Source of the DNA: Parietaria judaica
Lineage: Eukaryota > Streptophyta > Magnoliopsida > Rosales > Urticaceae
Direction of reading: 5' to 3'
Length of the DNA stretch: 64,000 nt
NCBI GenBank assembly: GCA_954871525.1
Contig: OX940868.1
Span: 11,522,056 to 11,586,055 of the forward strand
Both the position numbers and the translations under genes were made by a program. Within the stretch, counting starts at the first letter, position 1. Each line of letters begins with the position of its first letter. The notes below the pieces were generated by a model, which saw only the letters and a list, made by a program, of their open reading frames with translations, was not told the origin of the DNA and did no database searches. Of this stretch, positions 1 through 12,124 are shown piece after piece.

Positions 1-589
1 CAGAAGCATCCGGAACCTTCACGGATTCATTTCAAACTAAATTGATGAAGGATCCAAACATTTGTTCTTAACCCATGAGTGGCATTAGTGTAGTATTTCA
101 GGATGGGAAGTTTAGATTTTACCAGAGACACGATTGTAAAACCCCACCGAGTACCCATATTCCATGATCTTTTTTTTATCCTATCATGTGTTCTTAACAA
201 CCGAGTGGCTTAAGTCACAGGCCAGGTGGGAAGTTTTGATTAATTTCCCTAGAGATACGATTGTAAAATCGCACTGAGCACCCATTTTTTTTTATTTTTT
301 GTAACCCACGAGTGGCATTACGGTAGGATTTAAACATGTGAAGTTTATTTTACACTTATGTTGTAAGCTTTTTGTTTTTACCGGTAGGTAGAGTTACTCT
401 CATGCAATTATTGATGAGCTTTCGATATAGTTTTATTTATGAGTATATAACTAAATAGGTATAATATAAATAGGTATTTTATTAGAGTTTCCTTGTCGGT
501 GACCGTAATCTTCTTAGATACAACACATAATACACCAAACTTCAATTCCGGATTGAATGTTTAAAAAGGATACAACGATAATAAATATA
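1..589. repeat. Non-coding DNA with diverged ~105-130 bp direct repeats
   Basis: No gene is visible. Three imperfect copies of one unit begin near 68, 196 and 301. Each starts with a form of 'aacccatgagtggcatta'. The first two continue through 'gggaagttt' and 'cgattgtaaaa' to 'gagcaccca'-like ends. The copies differ by many substitutions, so this looks like an old tandem or a decayed element. I cannot assign it to a named family. Confidence 0.5.
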
Positions 590-721
590 TGAAAATAGTA
601 ACAAATGCCCATTTTTGTGTCAAATCTTTTAAGAAATACTCATTCTTGAGAGTAAAAAATACACACAATGAGCTGTTTTAAAAAAAAATTGACACAAAAT
701 GGGCATTTCGTTCATTTACCC
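590..721. mobile_element. Small MITE (family copy 1)
   Basis: The right end reads 'gggcatttcgttcatttac' preceded by 'ttgacacaaaat'. The left end carries the inverted counterpart ('aaatgcccatttttgtgtcaa'). A second, better-bounded copy of the same family lies at 40,652-40,784. There is no coding capacity. The left boundary is uncertain because that end has decayed. Confidence 0.55.
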
Positions 722-864
722 ATATATAAATCGATAAGTTATCGATTACCACCTTTAAAACGATTATCGCTCGATTATTGGGAAAATCAAACCCTGCTTT
801 TACTGTTTTACCCTATTTTATTCCTTTTAATTTTTTCTTTATTTTTCTTGTTTTTAACCCGACT

Positions 865-3479
865 ATGGTCAAGGACTTTCGCCCTATTAGCCTTTGCAAC
901 GTTCTTCTCAAGATCGTTACAAAGGTGGTCACAAACCGTATCAAAGGGGCTCTATCGGGCGTCATCTCCGAGGCTCAAATCGCTTTTGTTCCCGGTAGGT
1001 TAATCACGGACAACGCCGCGATCGCCTTCGAGCTTCTCCACTCGCTTAGGAAGAAGAAGAAAGGGAAGAAGGGTGTCTTGGCTCTTAAGCTCGACATGAG
1101 CAAGGCTTATGACCGGGTGGAGTGGGTTTTTGTCTTTGCTATGATGAGGAGAATGGGTTTTGGATCGAGGGTCATTGAGGTGGTCCGAGATTGTATTTCT
1201 ACCGCGAATCTCTCAGTGGTAATCAATGGGCAAACGGGGACCTCGATTCGGCCACAGCGGGGGCTTAGACAAGGATGCCCTCTTTGGCCCTATCTTTTCC
1301 TAGCATGCGCGGAGGGTTTTTCCGCCCTTATTAGGGGCCACGAGAGAATGGGCCTTCTTCGGGGCTTTGCTTGTAGACCTGCGGCCCCACCGGTTACGCA
1401 TCTACTGTTTGCGAACGATAGCCTCATCTTTTGTGAGGCTAGTAACGTATGTTGCCAAGCAATACGCTCTATTTTGGAGGTCTATTAAAAAGGCTCGGGC
1501 CAAGTGGTAAATATGGACAAGTCAACAATGTGTTGTTCCTACAATGTATCCGAGGAAGAGGCGGTCTCCTTTTCCTCCCTTCTCCACATCCCGCTTGTGG
1601 ACGAGCTCAAATCCTATCTTGGACTTCCAACCCGCGTAGGAAGGAATAAGGTGTCGATATTTAGTATCATTTCGGGTAGAGTCCTCAAACGCACGCGAGA
1701 TTGGAAGGCACGGATGTTCTCGGTGGGCGGTCGGGAAGTTCTAATCAAAGCGGTAGCCCAAGCGATTCCAAGCTATATGATGAGCCTTTTCCGCATCCCC
1801 GACAACACCATTAATGAGCTCCATCAGCACATAAGCCGTTTTTGGTGGGGAGGGTCGGAAGAAAAGCGAAAGATTCATTGGAAGAAGTTGGATTCTATGG
1901 CGAAACCCAAAGAGGAGGGAGGCCTTGGGTTCAAGGACCTCGGGGACTTTAATCGGGCTCTTATTGGAAGGCTCTCTTGGAGATTAATCCATCATCCGGA
2001 GAGCTTGATGGCCCGAGTTCTCAAGGCAAAATACTTTCCGAATTCAACGGTGCTCGAATTCGAATGTAAGGCTCATTCCTCCTTTCTTTGTAAAGGCCTT
2101 TGTTGGGGGCGCGATTTGGTGCGTCACGGTATTAGATGGCAAGTCGGAGAGGGAAACATTAGTGTTTTCAATCAACCGTGGTTTCATAGAGCCGGAAGTT
2201 TTGTCGTTCTTACGGAAGAACCCGATGATGGGTATCCTTGGCGTGTTGCCGACTTTATCGACAATGGGGCTTGGAACCGTGAGCTAGTTTCAGATATGAT
2301 GTCCCCCTACGATGCCCAAGCAATTCTAAGAATCCCCCTTGGTCCTAATGCTCGTAATGACCGTTTGGTGTGGCATATTGAAGAAGATGGCTCCTATTCG
2401 GTTCGATCGGGATATCGGCTTGCTCGTTCGGCGAAGATGGGGGGACCGTCGGGGTCTTGTAGCATTGAACCACGATGGTGGAAGACCTTGTGGAGTCTCC
2501 AAATCCCACCAAAGATCAAACATTTAGTTTGGCGAGCGTGGTTTAACATCCTACCGACCTTCGGTGCTCTTCGGGGGCGTGGGGTGCCTTGTCTCCCATT
2601 TTGCAAGTTTTTTGGAGCCTTACCAGAAGACGCCCTGCACGCGGTTTGGAGTTGTGAGAGAGCTCAGGCGATTTGAGGCTCTTCGTATCTGCAACGCTGG
2701 GTTGAAAAGTCGGGATCCATTCCTCTTCACAAACTTTGTTTGAGGGCTCTCGAAGGCCTTTCGTTGGCGGACTTGGAGTTCTTTTGCGGTCTCATTTGGG
2801 CGGCTTGGTCCGATCGAAACTAACGGCTCTTCGAGAACCCAAATCACAAGCCGGAGGCGTGGGTGGACAAAGTGGCTTGTTGGCTATCTAGTTTCAAAAC
2901 TAGTAACCGGGGCTTGGAGAAGAGTTTGGTGGATTCTCAGACTAGTAACACCAATTGGAAGGCCCCGGAAGTTGGGGTTTGAAGCTTAATGTGGATGCGG
3001 CTTGGGAGAAGAGCCCGGGAAGAGCAGCCATAAGTGGAATTTTCAGGGATCATCAAGGCAAGCTCATCGGGTATGTCACTCGGCTCCTTTTGGAGGTGGA
3101 CTCGGCGCTTACGGCGGAGTGCCATGCTATTCTCCTAGGGCTTCATTTAGTCCGGGACCGTGGTTGGCGTGTGACGGGAATAGAATCTGACTGTCAAAAA
3201 GCTATCAACCTCGTCAAGGGGGTAAAGCTTAACAGTGTTCAAGGCCTGATTCTTGAGGAAATTTGTAGGCTAGATACGGAGGTAGGGCCGTCTAATGGGT
3301 GTCGCTGGGCACCAAGGTCTTGTAACAAAGTGGCTAATCGGATAGCTAGGACCCGTATGTTGGAGTCCATTCCCGATATGTGGTCCTGCGAATGCCCCGA
3401 GTGCCTTGTAAACGATATCATAGGGGATTCTACCCTTGCTTTTGCTTAATATATGGCTTATTTTATAAAAAAAAAAACA
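865..3479 (+). mobile_element. 5'-truncated LINE (non-LTR retrotransposon)
   Basis: Homology to plant LINE pol begins abruptly near 865 inside the reverse transcriptase region. It runs through RT, a zinc-binding zf-RVT region and RNase H, and stops at 3449. An A-tract at about 3468-3478 follows, as expected for a LINE 3' end. ORF1, the endonuclease and the first RT blocks are absent, which fits the 5' truncation typical of LINE insertions. I could not find a convincing target-site duplication. Confidence 0.8.
868..3449 (+). pseudogene. LINE pol remnant: RT, zf-RVT and RNase H
   Basis: The product would have been the LINE reverse transcriptase/RNase H. The RT part (868-1488) keeps 'DFRPISLCNVLLKI', 'AFVPGRLITDN', 'LDMSKAYDRVEW' and 'RQGCPL'. 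The catalytic box reads LLFANDSL where an F/YADD motif is expected, so one catalytic aspartate is lost. The frame then shifts near 1490 and continues at 1504-2676 (thumb, then zf-RVT with VWHIEEDGSYSVRSGY and WWKTLWSLQIPPKIKH). It stops, and RNase H resumes at 2955-3449 with LKLNVDAAW, TAECHAILLGL and ESDCQKAI. Two frame breaks plus the active-site change mark a dead copy. Confidence 0.85.
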
Positions 3480-3482
3480 ATA

Positions 3483-3611
3483 TTATATGTATAATAATAA
3501 CAAATATAGGTATTACATTTTATAAACCAGTAAAACGTTTTTTATTACATATTATATGTATAATAATAACAATAAAAACCATGTTCACATATTGCCTATT
3601 CTTATCACACA

Positions 3612-3643
<32 letters not shown>

Positions 3644-3660
3644 CAAACATACTACACGGT
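3483..3660. repeat. Short AT-rich duplication and (AT)n microsatellite
   Basis: A ~21-bp segment beginning 'tattatatgtataataata' occurs at about 3483 and again at about 3552. It is followed by an (AT)n run at about 3613-3643. This is low-complexity DNA next to the LINE tail. Confidence 0.6.
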
Positions 3661-3722
3661 TGAAGGGCACCATGCCCACCTAATAAAATAATGATTAATA
3701 CATACCTCATGCAGAACAAATA

Positions 3723-5380
3723 TGTGATAGCCCATTTGCCCTCTTCTTATTCTCTCATGCCCTATAAATATCCTCTTCTTTCTCACTTGTGGGAGAGGGT
3801 TTTTTGCTGAATCGGGAGAATTTTGTTTTGAGCAGACAAAATTCTACACATTCTCTCGATATCAAAAAACGACAAACGGAGTTTTTCCGACTCTTCCCGA
3901 TACATCAACGCCCGACTAATGTCGAGAAGTGAAACGAGTAACGAAGTTCCCTTTTTTGTCTCATTCTAAGTTCGAGTCTCACCCTCTCTCTTAAGGACGA
4001 AAGTCCGGGATCGATATACTCTGATGAGCACTGCTCGACGAGGGAAAATCTTTCCTTAACGGAGACGAAGTCTGAAACTAACGAACTTCGCTGAGCTTAG
4101 CTCGGGAACGACGTTATCCTCGTTTCTCTTCGAAGGCCCTTTTTCCGGAAAAGAGGAACAAATGAGAATATAGCGGGAAATACTTCCGACACAACAGAGA
4201 CAAATGAAGCGTCTCGCCCCATTTAAGCACCCACAACCGTGAGCTATGTGATGCCCTGATCCCATTTGGGTACGAAGGCAGCCTTCATCTTGTGAGGTCC
4301 GGCGTCGTTTGTTCATTTTGCAGAGACTCACCGCCAAGTTACATCGCCATGAGGATATCGAAGACGCAGGTCACCTCGCCTGGGGTCACGACTTAGCCCC
4401 AGCAACGAAGAATCAAGCTTCGAGCCCGATCCAATCTCCAAGCGAGCATTAGGCCCGGCCCAAAACCACGAATTGGGGCGCATTAATGTTGATCCATTTT
4501 TTAGCATTAACACTTTTTCACCTCATCGTGGTTGCCGCATGGACGACTGGAAACTCATTCAAATCGTACCAGCTTTTCCATAGTTCTGCTTCATGTGAGT
4601 TTCTGTTCAACCACAATCAATGTACACAGGGGCGGAGCCAGGATTTTGCCAAAAGGGGGCGAAAAAAATTAAACCGGAATTTTTAGAATATAATATAATA
4701 AATAAAATATTTTTATAATTAATTTTAAATAATCGATAAAAAATTTAGTGATACAATTATACAATTACAAAAATTATAACTTAGTGTATAATAAAAGAAT
4801 CTTTATATTAAGAGATGATTAATAATATAGATCATAAATGTTCATAAATGTTAAAAAAATGAAGTTGATGAGAATTGAACCTTGGTCTTCAAAGATGGAG
4901 ATTTAAAAAATAGCCACTACACCAGAGTATTAACTTTGTTTGGCCATGATACATTTAATAAATATATTAATAAAACTGTATATATTTATTCATTAAAAAT
5001 CACGGATTTGAATCAAGTGGGGGCCCTCAATAAATCCGCCCCTGAATGTACATGCAGGATATTAAACGAAGACCCATTTTTCATAATGCAGCTTATGCGC
5101 TTATACGTGAATAAATTGATCGAAATGAAATTCGAAATAAGTTCTCAAATGAATATAATTTGTCGCAATTTCGTGACCGAGAAAAAATGGATTTCAAAAG
5201 CCAAGTACAGATGCTCAAGCAAATTATTTAACAGCTCCTAAGCTCGAGCGAGTAACCCTATGTTCACTCGAGATAATATATTCTCGTGTTATTGTGGCCG
5301 GTTCTCTTCCTTTTTCCTCAGCTCCCGGCTTCCCATGCATGCACTCTTGTATTCTCATTTTTTTGTGGTGAAAATATATA
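3723..5380 (+). mobile_element. Degenerate LTR-type element remnant (interrupted by a hAT MITE)
   Basis: The segment begins TGTGATAGCCC and has a good TATA box ('ccctataaatatcc', ~3759-3772), then a GC-richer transcribed-leader-like stretch to about 4500. This is the look of a plant LTR U3-R-U5. After the inserted MITE (4627-5044) the DNA continues with a short reading frame to 5241 containing 'MQLMRLYVNKLIEMKFEIS', which resembles a coiled-coil retroelement gag fragment. No second LTR, primer site or pol is visible, and the left boundary is inferred only from TG. The part past ~5270 could instead be laccase 3' UTR. Confidence 0.4.
4627..5044. mobile_element. hAT-type MITE with 8-bp TSD
   Basis: The element starts CAGGGGCGGA and ends TCCGCCCCTG, a 10-bp perfect terminal inverted repeat. 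It is flanked on both sides by the 8-bp duplication AATGTACA (4619-4626 and 5045-5052). TIR sequence and TSD length are diagnostic of hAT elements. The 418-bp interior is AT-rich and non-coding, so it is non-autonomous. Confidence 0.92.
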
Positions 5381-5447
5381 TCAATATTGCAACTCTTTTT
5401 CTTTCAAAATATATATAAGGACATTTGATCGACGACGAAGATGATGA

Positions 5448-8400
5448 TCAACACTTGGGTAGATCGCGCGGTGGTGGAAGCAGTGATTGGTTTGGTCCTT
5501 TGCCGTTGTCTACCAAGAACGCCATTTTCAATCCCCATGTTGTGTGCACTTCCAGATGGCAATGCATGAACCATACGCCTATATTTATGTTGCAATTATA
5601 ATTTTATCACAAAATGAGTGAAATAATTACAATTTGATGTAAATTATATCTAATAATTAATGAAATATGACGCATATATTATTTTCTCTCTTTATTCTTT
5701 TTTTTTTTTTTTAATTTTCTCTCTTTCCCGTGTATATTATATTTGTAAAAAATGGGTAAACCCATAATGCAAGAAAGAAATTCATAAGTCAAAATTTTAG
5801 AGATATGGGCGAAGACAAGTGGGGGTATTTAAAACCATGATATGTATTATTTATCTCTAACATATAAGATGTTATTAAGTCGAAAATGATTGTTACCTGG
5901 ATTGTCGGCTCGGAACCGGATGGCTGTCCAGCCGCCAGAAGGGACACCGGCGGTGTTGCGCTCAACGGGATCAACAAGATTGAAGTTTTTGGGGTCCGTT
6001 TTCGGGTTGTAGTTCCCAGTTCCTCTCCCAACGATGAAGAAGTTGAAGCCGTGGAGATGGATGGGGTGGTTCTCAGGCGAGATGATCCCGGTGTCCTGGA
6101 GAACGAGCTGGACCGTGTCGTTGTAGCCCAGCCGGTAGAGCCTCGTCCCTTTGCTCGTGGCCAAGTTTGCTGGGGGGCTGCCGGTGAAGTTGAATGTGAA
6201 GGGAGGGTTCGCCGGGAAGTCTGTGGTGAAGACGCCCTTGGTCTTGAAAAAGTGCGCCTGGAGGAGGGCCGTCGTGGGCATCACGAAAGTGACATTGTTT
6301 ATGCTGGCCACCACGCGGCTGCCGTTGCCGGCCTTGCACGTCGGGCACGGGTTGATCCCTAGGCCGACAGTGAAGAACAGTGAGTGGTCGACGGTGAGCG
6401 GTACGGCGGCCGGGAAGGCCCGGGAGTTGAGGCTGCGCAGGCTGCCCGTGAATACATTTGCAACTTGCGTGGCGTTCTGGGGAGGAGGGACGGTGAGGGT
6501 GGTGGCGGCTGCCGCGAGCGTTCCTGTGTAGTGTACGGTAGCGGTGGCTGTGGCGTTGTCGACGGCAATGGGGGCGTCCATGAAGGGGGAGGCGGAGACC
6601 TGGAACTTGCCGGCGGACCGGACGGCAGAGAGGAGGACGTTGGTGGTCTGCCCGGGCGCGATCACGATGGTGTCGACGGAGAAGGGCTTGACGTAGGTGG
6701 CGTCCACTTCGACGACGGTCAGCTTGTGGCCGGCGATCTTGAAGAAGAGCTCATCATTGAGAGCAGCGTTGATTATTCGAAGCAAATATGTCTTCCCGCT
6801 CTCCGCTGCTAGCTTGAACCCACCTGCATATTCGAAACGTGATTTTTTGAATATATATTTTTTTTTTTTGGTAGTAAACAATATGTAACTTGTTAACATA
6901 GTTTTTTTATTTTTTATGAGAGGGTATTTTTATATTTAGTACATCCTATTTGATATTATAGTTTTTATTTTACATATAATTTTTACTTTCTAGTCTTTAT
7001 CTAAGACATATTTCTTTTGCTCATTAACAATGTCATAAGTAATAAACCTATTTATTTAGGGTTATTTGCCACATGAATATTTAATTTTATAAGAAAAATG
7101 TCGGAATATATTCTCAATCTCTTTTATTAGCAGCAATAGCACAGAAAGGCCACGAAACGTCTGGAGATGTCCAATTTTGTCCATGTCTTATTCAGTTTAA
7201 TTTTGGAACGCGAGAGATACATGTAGATCTACGGTTGAAGTATGAAAATATCAATTATTGAAAAAATTACTTTTGTTAAACTAGATATGGAGAGAATTGG
7301 ATCTTACACTATTGTACGGTCTTTGAATATTATTATCTCTAAAAAAAGAGATGGGTGCATTTGATACAAAATTATATACTTAAGCCATAAATATCCGGAA
7401 TTTTAGAACAGAATTTTGACATTTTATTATAAAACAAAAACGTTTGACCGTGTAAAGCTCTTAACACAAAGTAGAGATATCTGAAAATGTAAGAGCTTTT
7501 AAAAAGGAATTTCACCGATTACGAATTTCATTTAACCAAACCTAACTTCTATTCGCCTATTAAAATTCATACATCCACAGTGGAACAAACACCGTGTATT
7601 ATTCAACCAGATTATCAGATCAGAAAATTACCCTGCGTAGAGCAGCTCGAGACAGGTCCGGGGTGGCCATTTATGGTGTGAGCGTCGGAGACATTTGGCG
7701 CTAATCCCGACTTGAGGGCTTCGTTAATGACATTTTCGGTGTCCGATTTCCACCACTCCGCTGCAATAATACCCAGAAAATCAACTCCAAAATATTAATA
7801 TTATACGGGTATTCCCAAAATTTGAACTCGAGGCTGCGAAAAAATAATAATAATAATAATGTTACATATTAAGTATCCTGTATTTATATTCTATGTAAAA
7901 ATTTAAGTTTTTCTATAATTTGGGGCCGCACGTAGTTCACTATTAATAAATGTTCGTATGAATTTGCACTTTTGTTCCGAATTCATCTCTCGAACTAGTG
8001 AAAAATGATACCTAAAACAACGACAACTTCCTTATGGGGCGCAGGGAAAGGGTAGGGCACCCCTCTCTTGGGAAGGATGACGATGCCGCCATGGACGGTG
8101 GACCGAAGCCAGAGGATGTGGGCATGCCAAAGAAGGGTTCCCCGTTGCCCGGTGAGTGTGAAGTTGTAGATATAGCTCTGCCCCGGCTGGATCGGGCACT
8201 GTGTTATATATGCAGGGCCATCAGCCCACCCGGTTCGCAGTTGTCGCACCCCGTGCCTTAAATATACAAACAAACAATTAATGTTATATACATCTTTGAA
8301 TGATATTAAAAAATTTGGTTCATGATAGTAATAGTTTTTTGAGTAAATGGAAAGATTTCTCAACTTTGTTATTGTAAGTGCATTTATTTCTTAATTTGCA

Positions 8401-9742
8401 CTCAAATGTTCTATCGTGGGAAAATGGTATTTTTCACCAACTAAATTTAGAAAATTGAGAAAATATTAGTGAAAAATATAATTAAAAAATTAAATGCATT
8501 TTAATTCAAAATACAGTCGATAATAAGGTGTTATTACCGATTACTTTTTAAGCTTTAACATAAGACTTCCTTGCTGAAATTTAGATGATGGTCTAGACAT
8601 TAATATTGACTATTTTCATCTTGATGGATTTCGCGTGTCACTCACGTTGACTTATCGCTATTGGTCATCTTACCAGTGAATGCTGACGTTGTACTTGACG
8701 TGGTTAACGACCTTGACCAAAATGGTGTCGTCTTCCCTGGCATATAGCGTGGGACCGGGGAATTTCCCGTTGACTGTCACGATCTGCTTGCTAGAACACA
8801 GCCTTGTGGTGTTCCTCATTACCACCTGCGCATGTTGGCCATAAGAAGTCAAGCAATAAATCTTGTATATTATAACTATATAGATAAGAGTATTAATAAT
8901 GATAATAAAGTGAACTAAATACTGTTTGATCATAACTTAGTAATCTGGAGACGTGCTTTTTAGGTTTTGAGGTTGTACCTGCCATGTACTAGTTTTCTTA
9001 GTCAATCATTCATTCATTTGGTTATACTTATAGATAAAAATAAAATAAAAAAAAATATTGTAATTAAGATGTGAGATTTGATAGCTTGAGTAATGACAAT
9101 CAGCCCGTCACAAAAAACAAAACAAAAAAATGTTTTCTTTTTTAATAAATTAGAAGCTCTAGCAGCTTCATATTCGTTAACAAAACACCGAATAATTTGA
9201 ATTTTACGAAGTTATATAGCAAATAGCAAGCTATAGCTCAAAATATCCAAAATCGGATGTTCCAAACAGTGAACTTACATATAGTCACTGTAAGTTTAGT
9301 GATGCCTTTGCCGTCGCTAAACTTCCAGTGACTATATGTACCGCGTACTTATAGTTTGTCATCTTATGAATTTTCACGTCAAAAATATTATGGTTGACGA
9401 TGATAGTTGGTGCTAAAATATATATTGTAACCACCATTATTTCCGTATTCTCTTACATTTATGCATGTTCACAAAGGTTTGCCTGTAAATAAATTTTCTG
9501 ATTATTGAAATGTTAATAACGCTATAAATAATATAATAAAAGATACAAAAAGGGTTCGAAGTACTAGTTAAAACCATAAAAATGTCACGATAATATCCTC
9601 TCTTTTTTCATGAATAATAATTTGTAATAATTCATATATATATGTGACTTACATTGAACTTATAGTGGCGTACTTTGCACTCAACCACAGCAGGAAAAAT
9701 GCATATTGCGAAAACTACCATAAATCGAACCCAAGACTCCAT
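5448..9742 (-). CDS. Laccase (multicopper oxidase), six exons, 557 aa
   Basis: Secreted blue copper oxidase (p-diphenol:O2 oxidoreductase) acting in the apoplast, typically on monolignols or flavonoids. Exons on the minus strand: 9742-9653, 8825-8674, 8256-8012, 7760-7632, 6823-5897, 5578-5448. All junctions are GT-AG, phases match, and the sum is 1,674 nt. The exon sizes 152, 245 and 129 nt are the standard plant laccase pattern. The product begins with a hydrophobic signal peptide ([20 protein letters not shown]). It carries all four copper signatures: [12 protein letters not shown] (from H80), [13 protein letters not shown] (~120), [11 protein letters not shown] (~458) and [14 protein letters not shown] (H520-C521-H522, H526, axial Leu531). 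There are several N-x-S/T sites. It looks intact. The start is the only ATG giving a signal peptide in frame. The paralogue class is not resolved. Confidence 0.95.
5579..5896 (-). other. Laccase intron 5
   Basis: A 318-bp AT-rich intron between the large fifth exon and the exon carrying the HCHLEVH motif. The donor reads CCAG|gtaaca and the acceptor tatag|GCGTAT. The other introns are 8826-9652, 8257-8673, 7761-8011 and 6824-7631. None carries a gene that I can see. Confidence 0.9.
6754..6774 (-). promoter_or_regulatory. Predicted miR397 target site in laccase mRNA
   Basis: The plus strand here matches the conserved plant miR397 sequence at 19 of 21 positions, with mismatches at miRNA positions 9 and 21. 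It lies in exon 5, in the codons for [13 protein letters not shown], which is where miR397 sites sit in other plant laccases. I infer copper- and development-linked post-transcriptional control. The position-9 mismatch could weaken slicing. Confidence 0.75.
9276..9340. repeat. Foldback hairpin in laccase intron 1
   Basis: Two ~29-nt arms (9276-9304 and 9312-9340; outer sequence TACATATAGTCACTG) are inverted copies with about three mismatches around a 7-nt loop. It is probably the remains of a foldback MITE. A small-RNA hairpin is possible, but nothing shows expression. Confidence 0.7.
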
Positions 9743-9823
9743 TTTCACTCTTCTCTTTCGACTTTGCTATTGTTTGTGAGTGACTTGTGATATTACACTT
9801 ACTTGTTTTCCTCTACATCGTAG

Positions 9824-9834
9824 TCTTATAAAGA
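9824..9834 (-). promoter_or_regulatory. Candidate laccase TATA box
   Basis: The minus strand reads CTTTATAAG about 85 bp upstream of the laccase ATG (9742), a normal TATA-to-start distance for a plant gene with a short leader. Confidence 0.5.
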
Positions 9835-12124
9835 GTTTCAATGGCCATTGATGCCACGTCGTTTTTCTATGGTTAGGTGGGTTGAGATTTTCTTGAGGTA
9901 CAAGATTTCTTCACATAAGTCTAACTACTATTTGGGTAATTAGAAAATATATGTGCCTCATTTATTTCTAATGTTGCATAAAGTTGTTTGCTCATTCCAC
10001 GTTGTGATTGGATACAATGGTGAATAAGATCATACGCTAAACCCTAACTTGGTATAAGTTTAAATTAATTAGTACTAAAATTATTATTCTATACGTGTAC
10101 CGGTTATTTATTCGGGGTGTTAATCTAATGTCATACTCATGTTTATTCTCATTCATAGACCTTTCACAAAACTGGAGGAATTAGATAAATAATTAAGGGC
10201 AAAGATGAATATGTGACATAACTATTGTTTTCCATTCTTAGATAAATAAATAACGACAAAGATGAATATGTGATGTTTGACATAACTATTGTTTTCCCCT
10301 CCTTTATTCTTAGCAATTAAATATGGTTTAAAATTCAGAAATTAGTGTAATTTAATTATCTTGGTTAATGTACTTGAGTTGTCGTGTGCTTATTAATAAT
10401 TAACTGAATTGTTAAGGTTTGTATTTGTACAAGTTTTGATACAGTTTTGGAATATGATCGTGCAATAAATGCAAAGATGAATGCAAAAATACACAAGATA
10501 CTAGGAGTGACGGACATAAGATACATATATATAAGTACCAATGTTTTACATACCGATACTAATGAGTATACCGCAACTTTCTTTTTACTGGTATGCTAAT
10601 GGTAGGTTTACCATACCGATAAATATTTTCAAGTTTAATGATATTTATAGTTTATATTATATATACATGTTATAGTAATTTTAAATAAAATAAGAGTTTA
10701 TATACTTGTAATATAAGTATTTTATGAAAATTAAAGATAATATTACACATTATTGATGAGAGTGTAAGATTGTAGAAACTCTTACATTGATTAAATAGTA
10801 GAATTTTGTTGTGAGTAGAGTGTAATGTAGGACGAAAAGTCTCACACGAAACTTATTATTGATGATGTGAGTTCGACTGAGTAAGGTGACGAGACTACAC
10901 TACCAGTTTTCTTAAAAATTTGGAAGGGAAAAAAAAACTAGAGCTCCTTCTATGGCGTTTGTGTCCGCCCGGGAAAATTGGTAGAAGTGAATTGATATTT
11001 TTCTGTATTTTCTAGAATGAATTATTATAAAGTTGAATTGTCAAACATCAAAAGAGAAACTAACGGTTTTCCTATTGGCTCTCATAATATCCCTTTTGAA
11101 TCTTTCCCACCAAGGGTTGGGTAAAGTAAGATGATGCAATTGTAATGGTTGGTCATGAACGTTTTATTTTATTTTTATTTTTTATTTAGACATGAATTAA
11201 TTAGATAATACTATAAAGAGATTAGTTGAAAAAAAAATGGCATGCTTAGCAAACAATTTTATTTAATGGCTGAGAAATGGCTTTCAGGTCATCTTCTGAT
11301 AGTAACTAAACAGATGATGGACATGATAGATTGTCTTCTTAGACCAACAACCTCATGAGCTTTTTTTATAACATTTTCATTTCTTAACTAATATTTTTTG
11401 TTCTCTTGTGTATTGAATCCATGGTTATCATTTTCTCCTCACTGCCTATATTCTAATTTGTAACTAATATATCTATGTAGGTTTGTGATAACGACTACTT
11501 AGGTTTTGAATTATATGTACAAATAATGGGTTAGAATATTCTAAAAGCGATTTCCAAAGATATTATATTAGTAAAGTTTTTCTTGAACAAGGTTGTAAGC
11601 AATATATATTTTCGTGTTTACTGGCATTTTTTCGATTTTATTATGTAGGTGGATCCAGAAGAACAATGTGCAAGTTTAAGCTTAATTATAATATGGAAAT
11701 ATATCACACCAAACGTTGTAGGTGTGAGTTACTAGAATTTGTATTTATAAGAAGCTTTAAGCACACTTATACTAAGTATATAAAATCAGATTAATGAGGT
11801 AGCATGTATATACAATATTTTTTTAGCATTAAAATTATGCTACAAAATTAGCAAGAAATTAATTGGGCCTCATGATACAATATTGTATACTTTCTATATG
11901 TTTGTCGATGAAAATAATATTTTATACATGTAACATGTTGTCCTAGTTTTTCTAAGTTTGTATACGTCTGTCCTTAAAAAACATTTGATGTACACATGCC
12001 GCCGTCGTTGACTTAATTTTGTAAACTTTTGTCGCAAATATCTCATAAACTATATTATAGGTTATTTTTTCAATTAAGATATTGACGACATATATATTTA
12101 AGTTATCTAAATTGACTTACTTAT
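9835..12124. other. AT-rich intergenic region upstream of laccase
   Basis: No gene is visible in these 2.3 kb. A ~62-bp local duplication ('gacataactattgttttcc' at about 10,217 and 10,278) is present. The proximal part presumably holds the laccase promoter. No ORF resembles a known family. Confidence 0.6.

Noticed and set aside
5886..6812. Long plus-strand ORFs opposite laccase exon 5
   Set aside because: Antisense shadows of a GC-rich exon; no protein family features, and the minus strand gives a full laccase.
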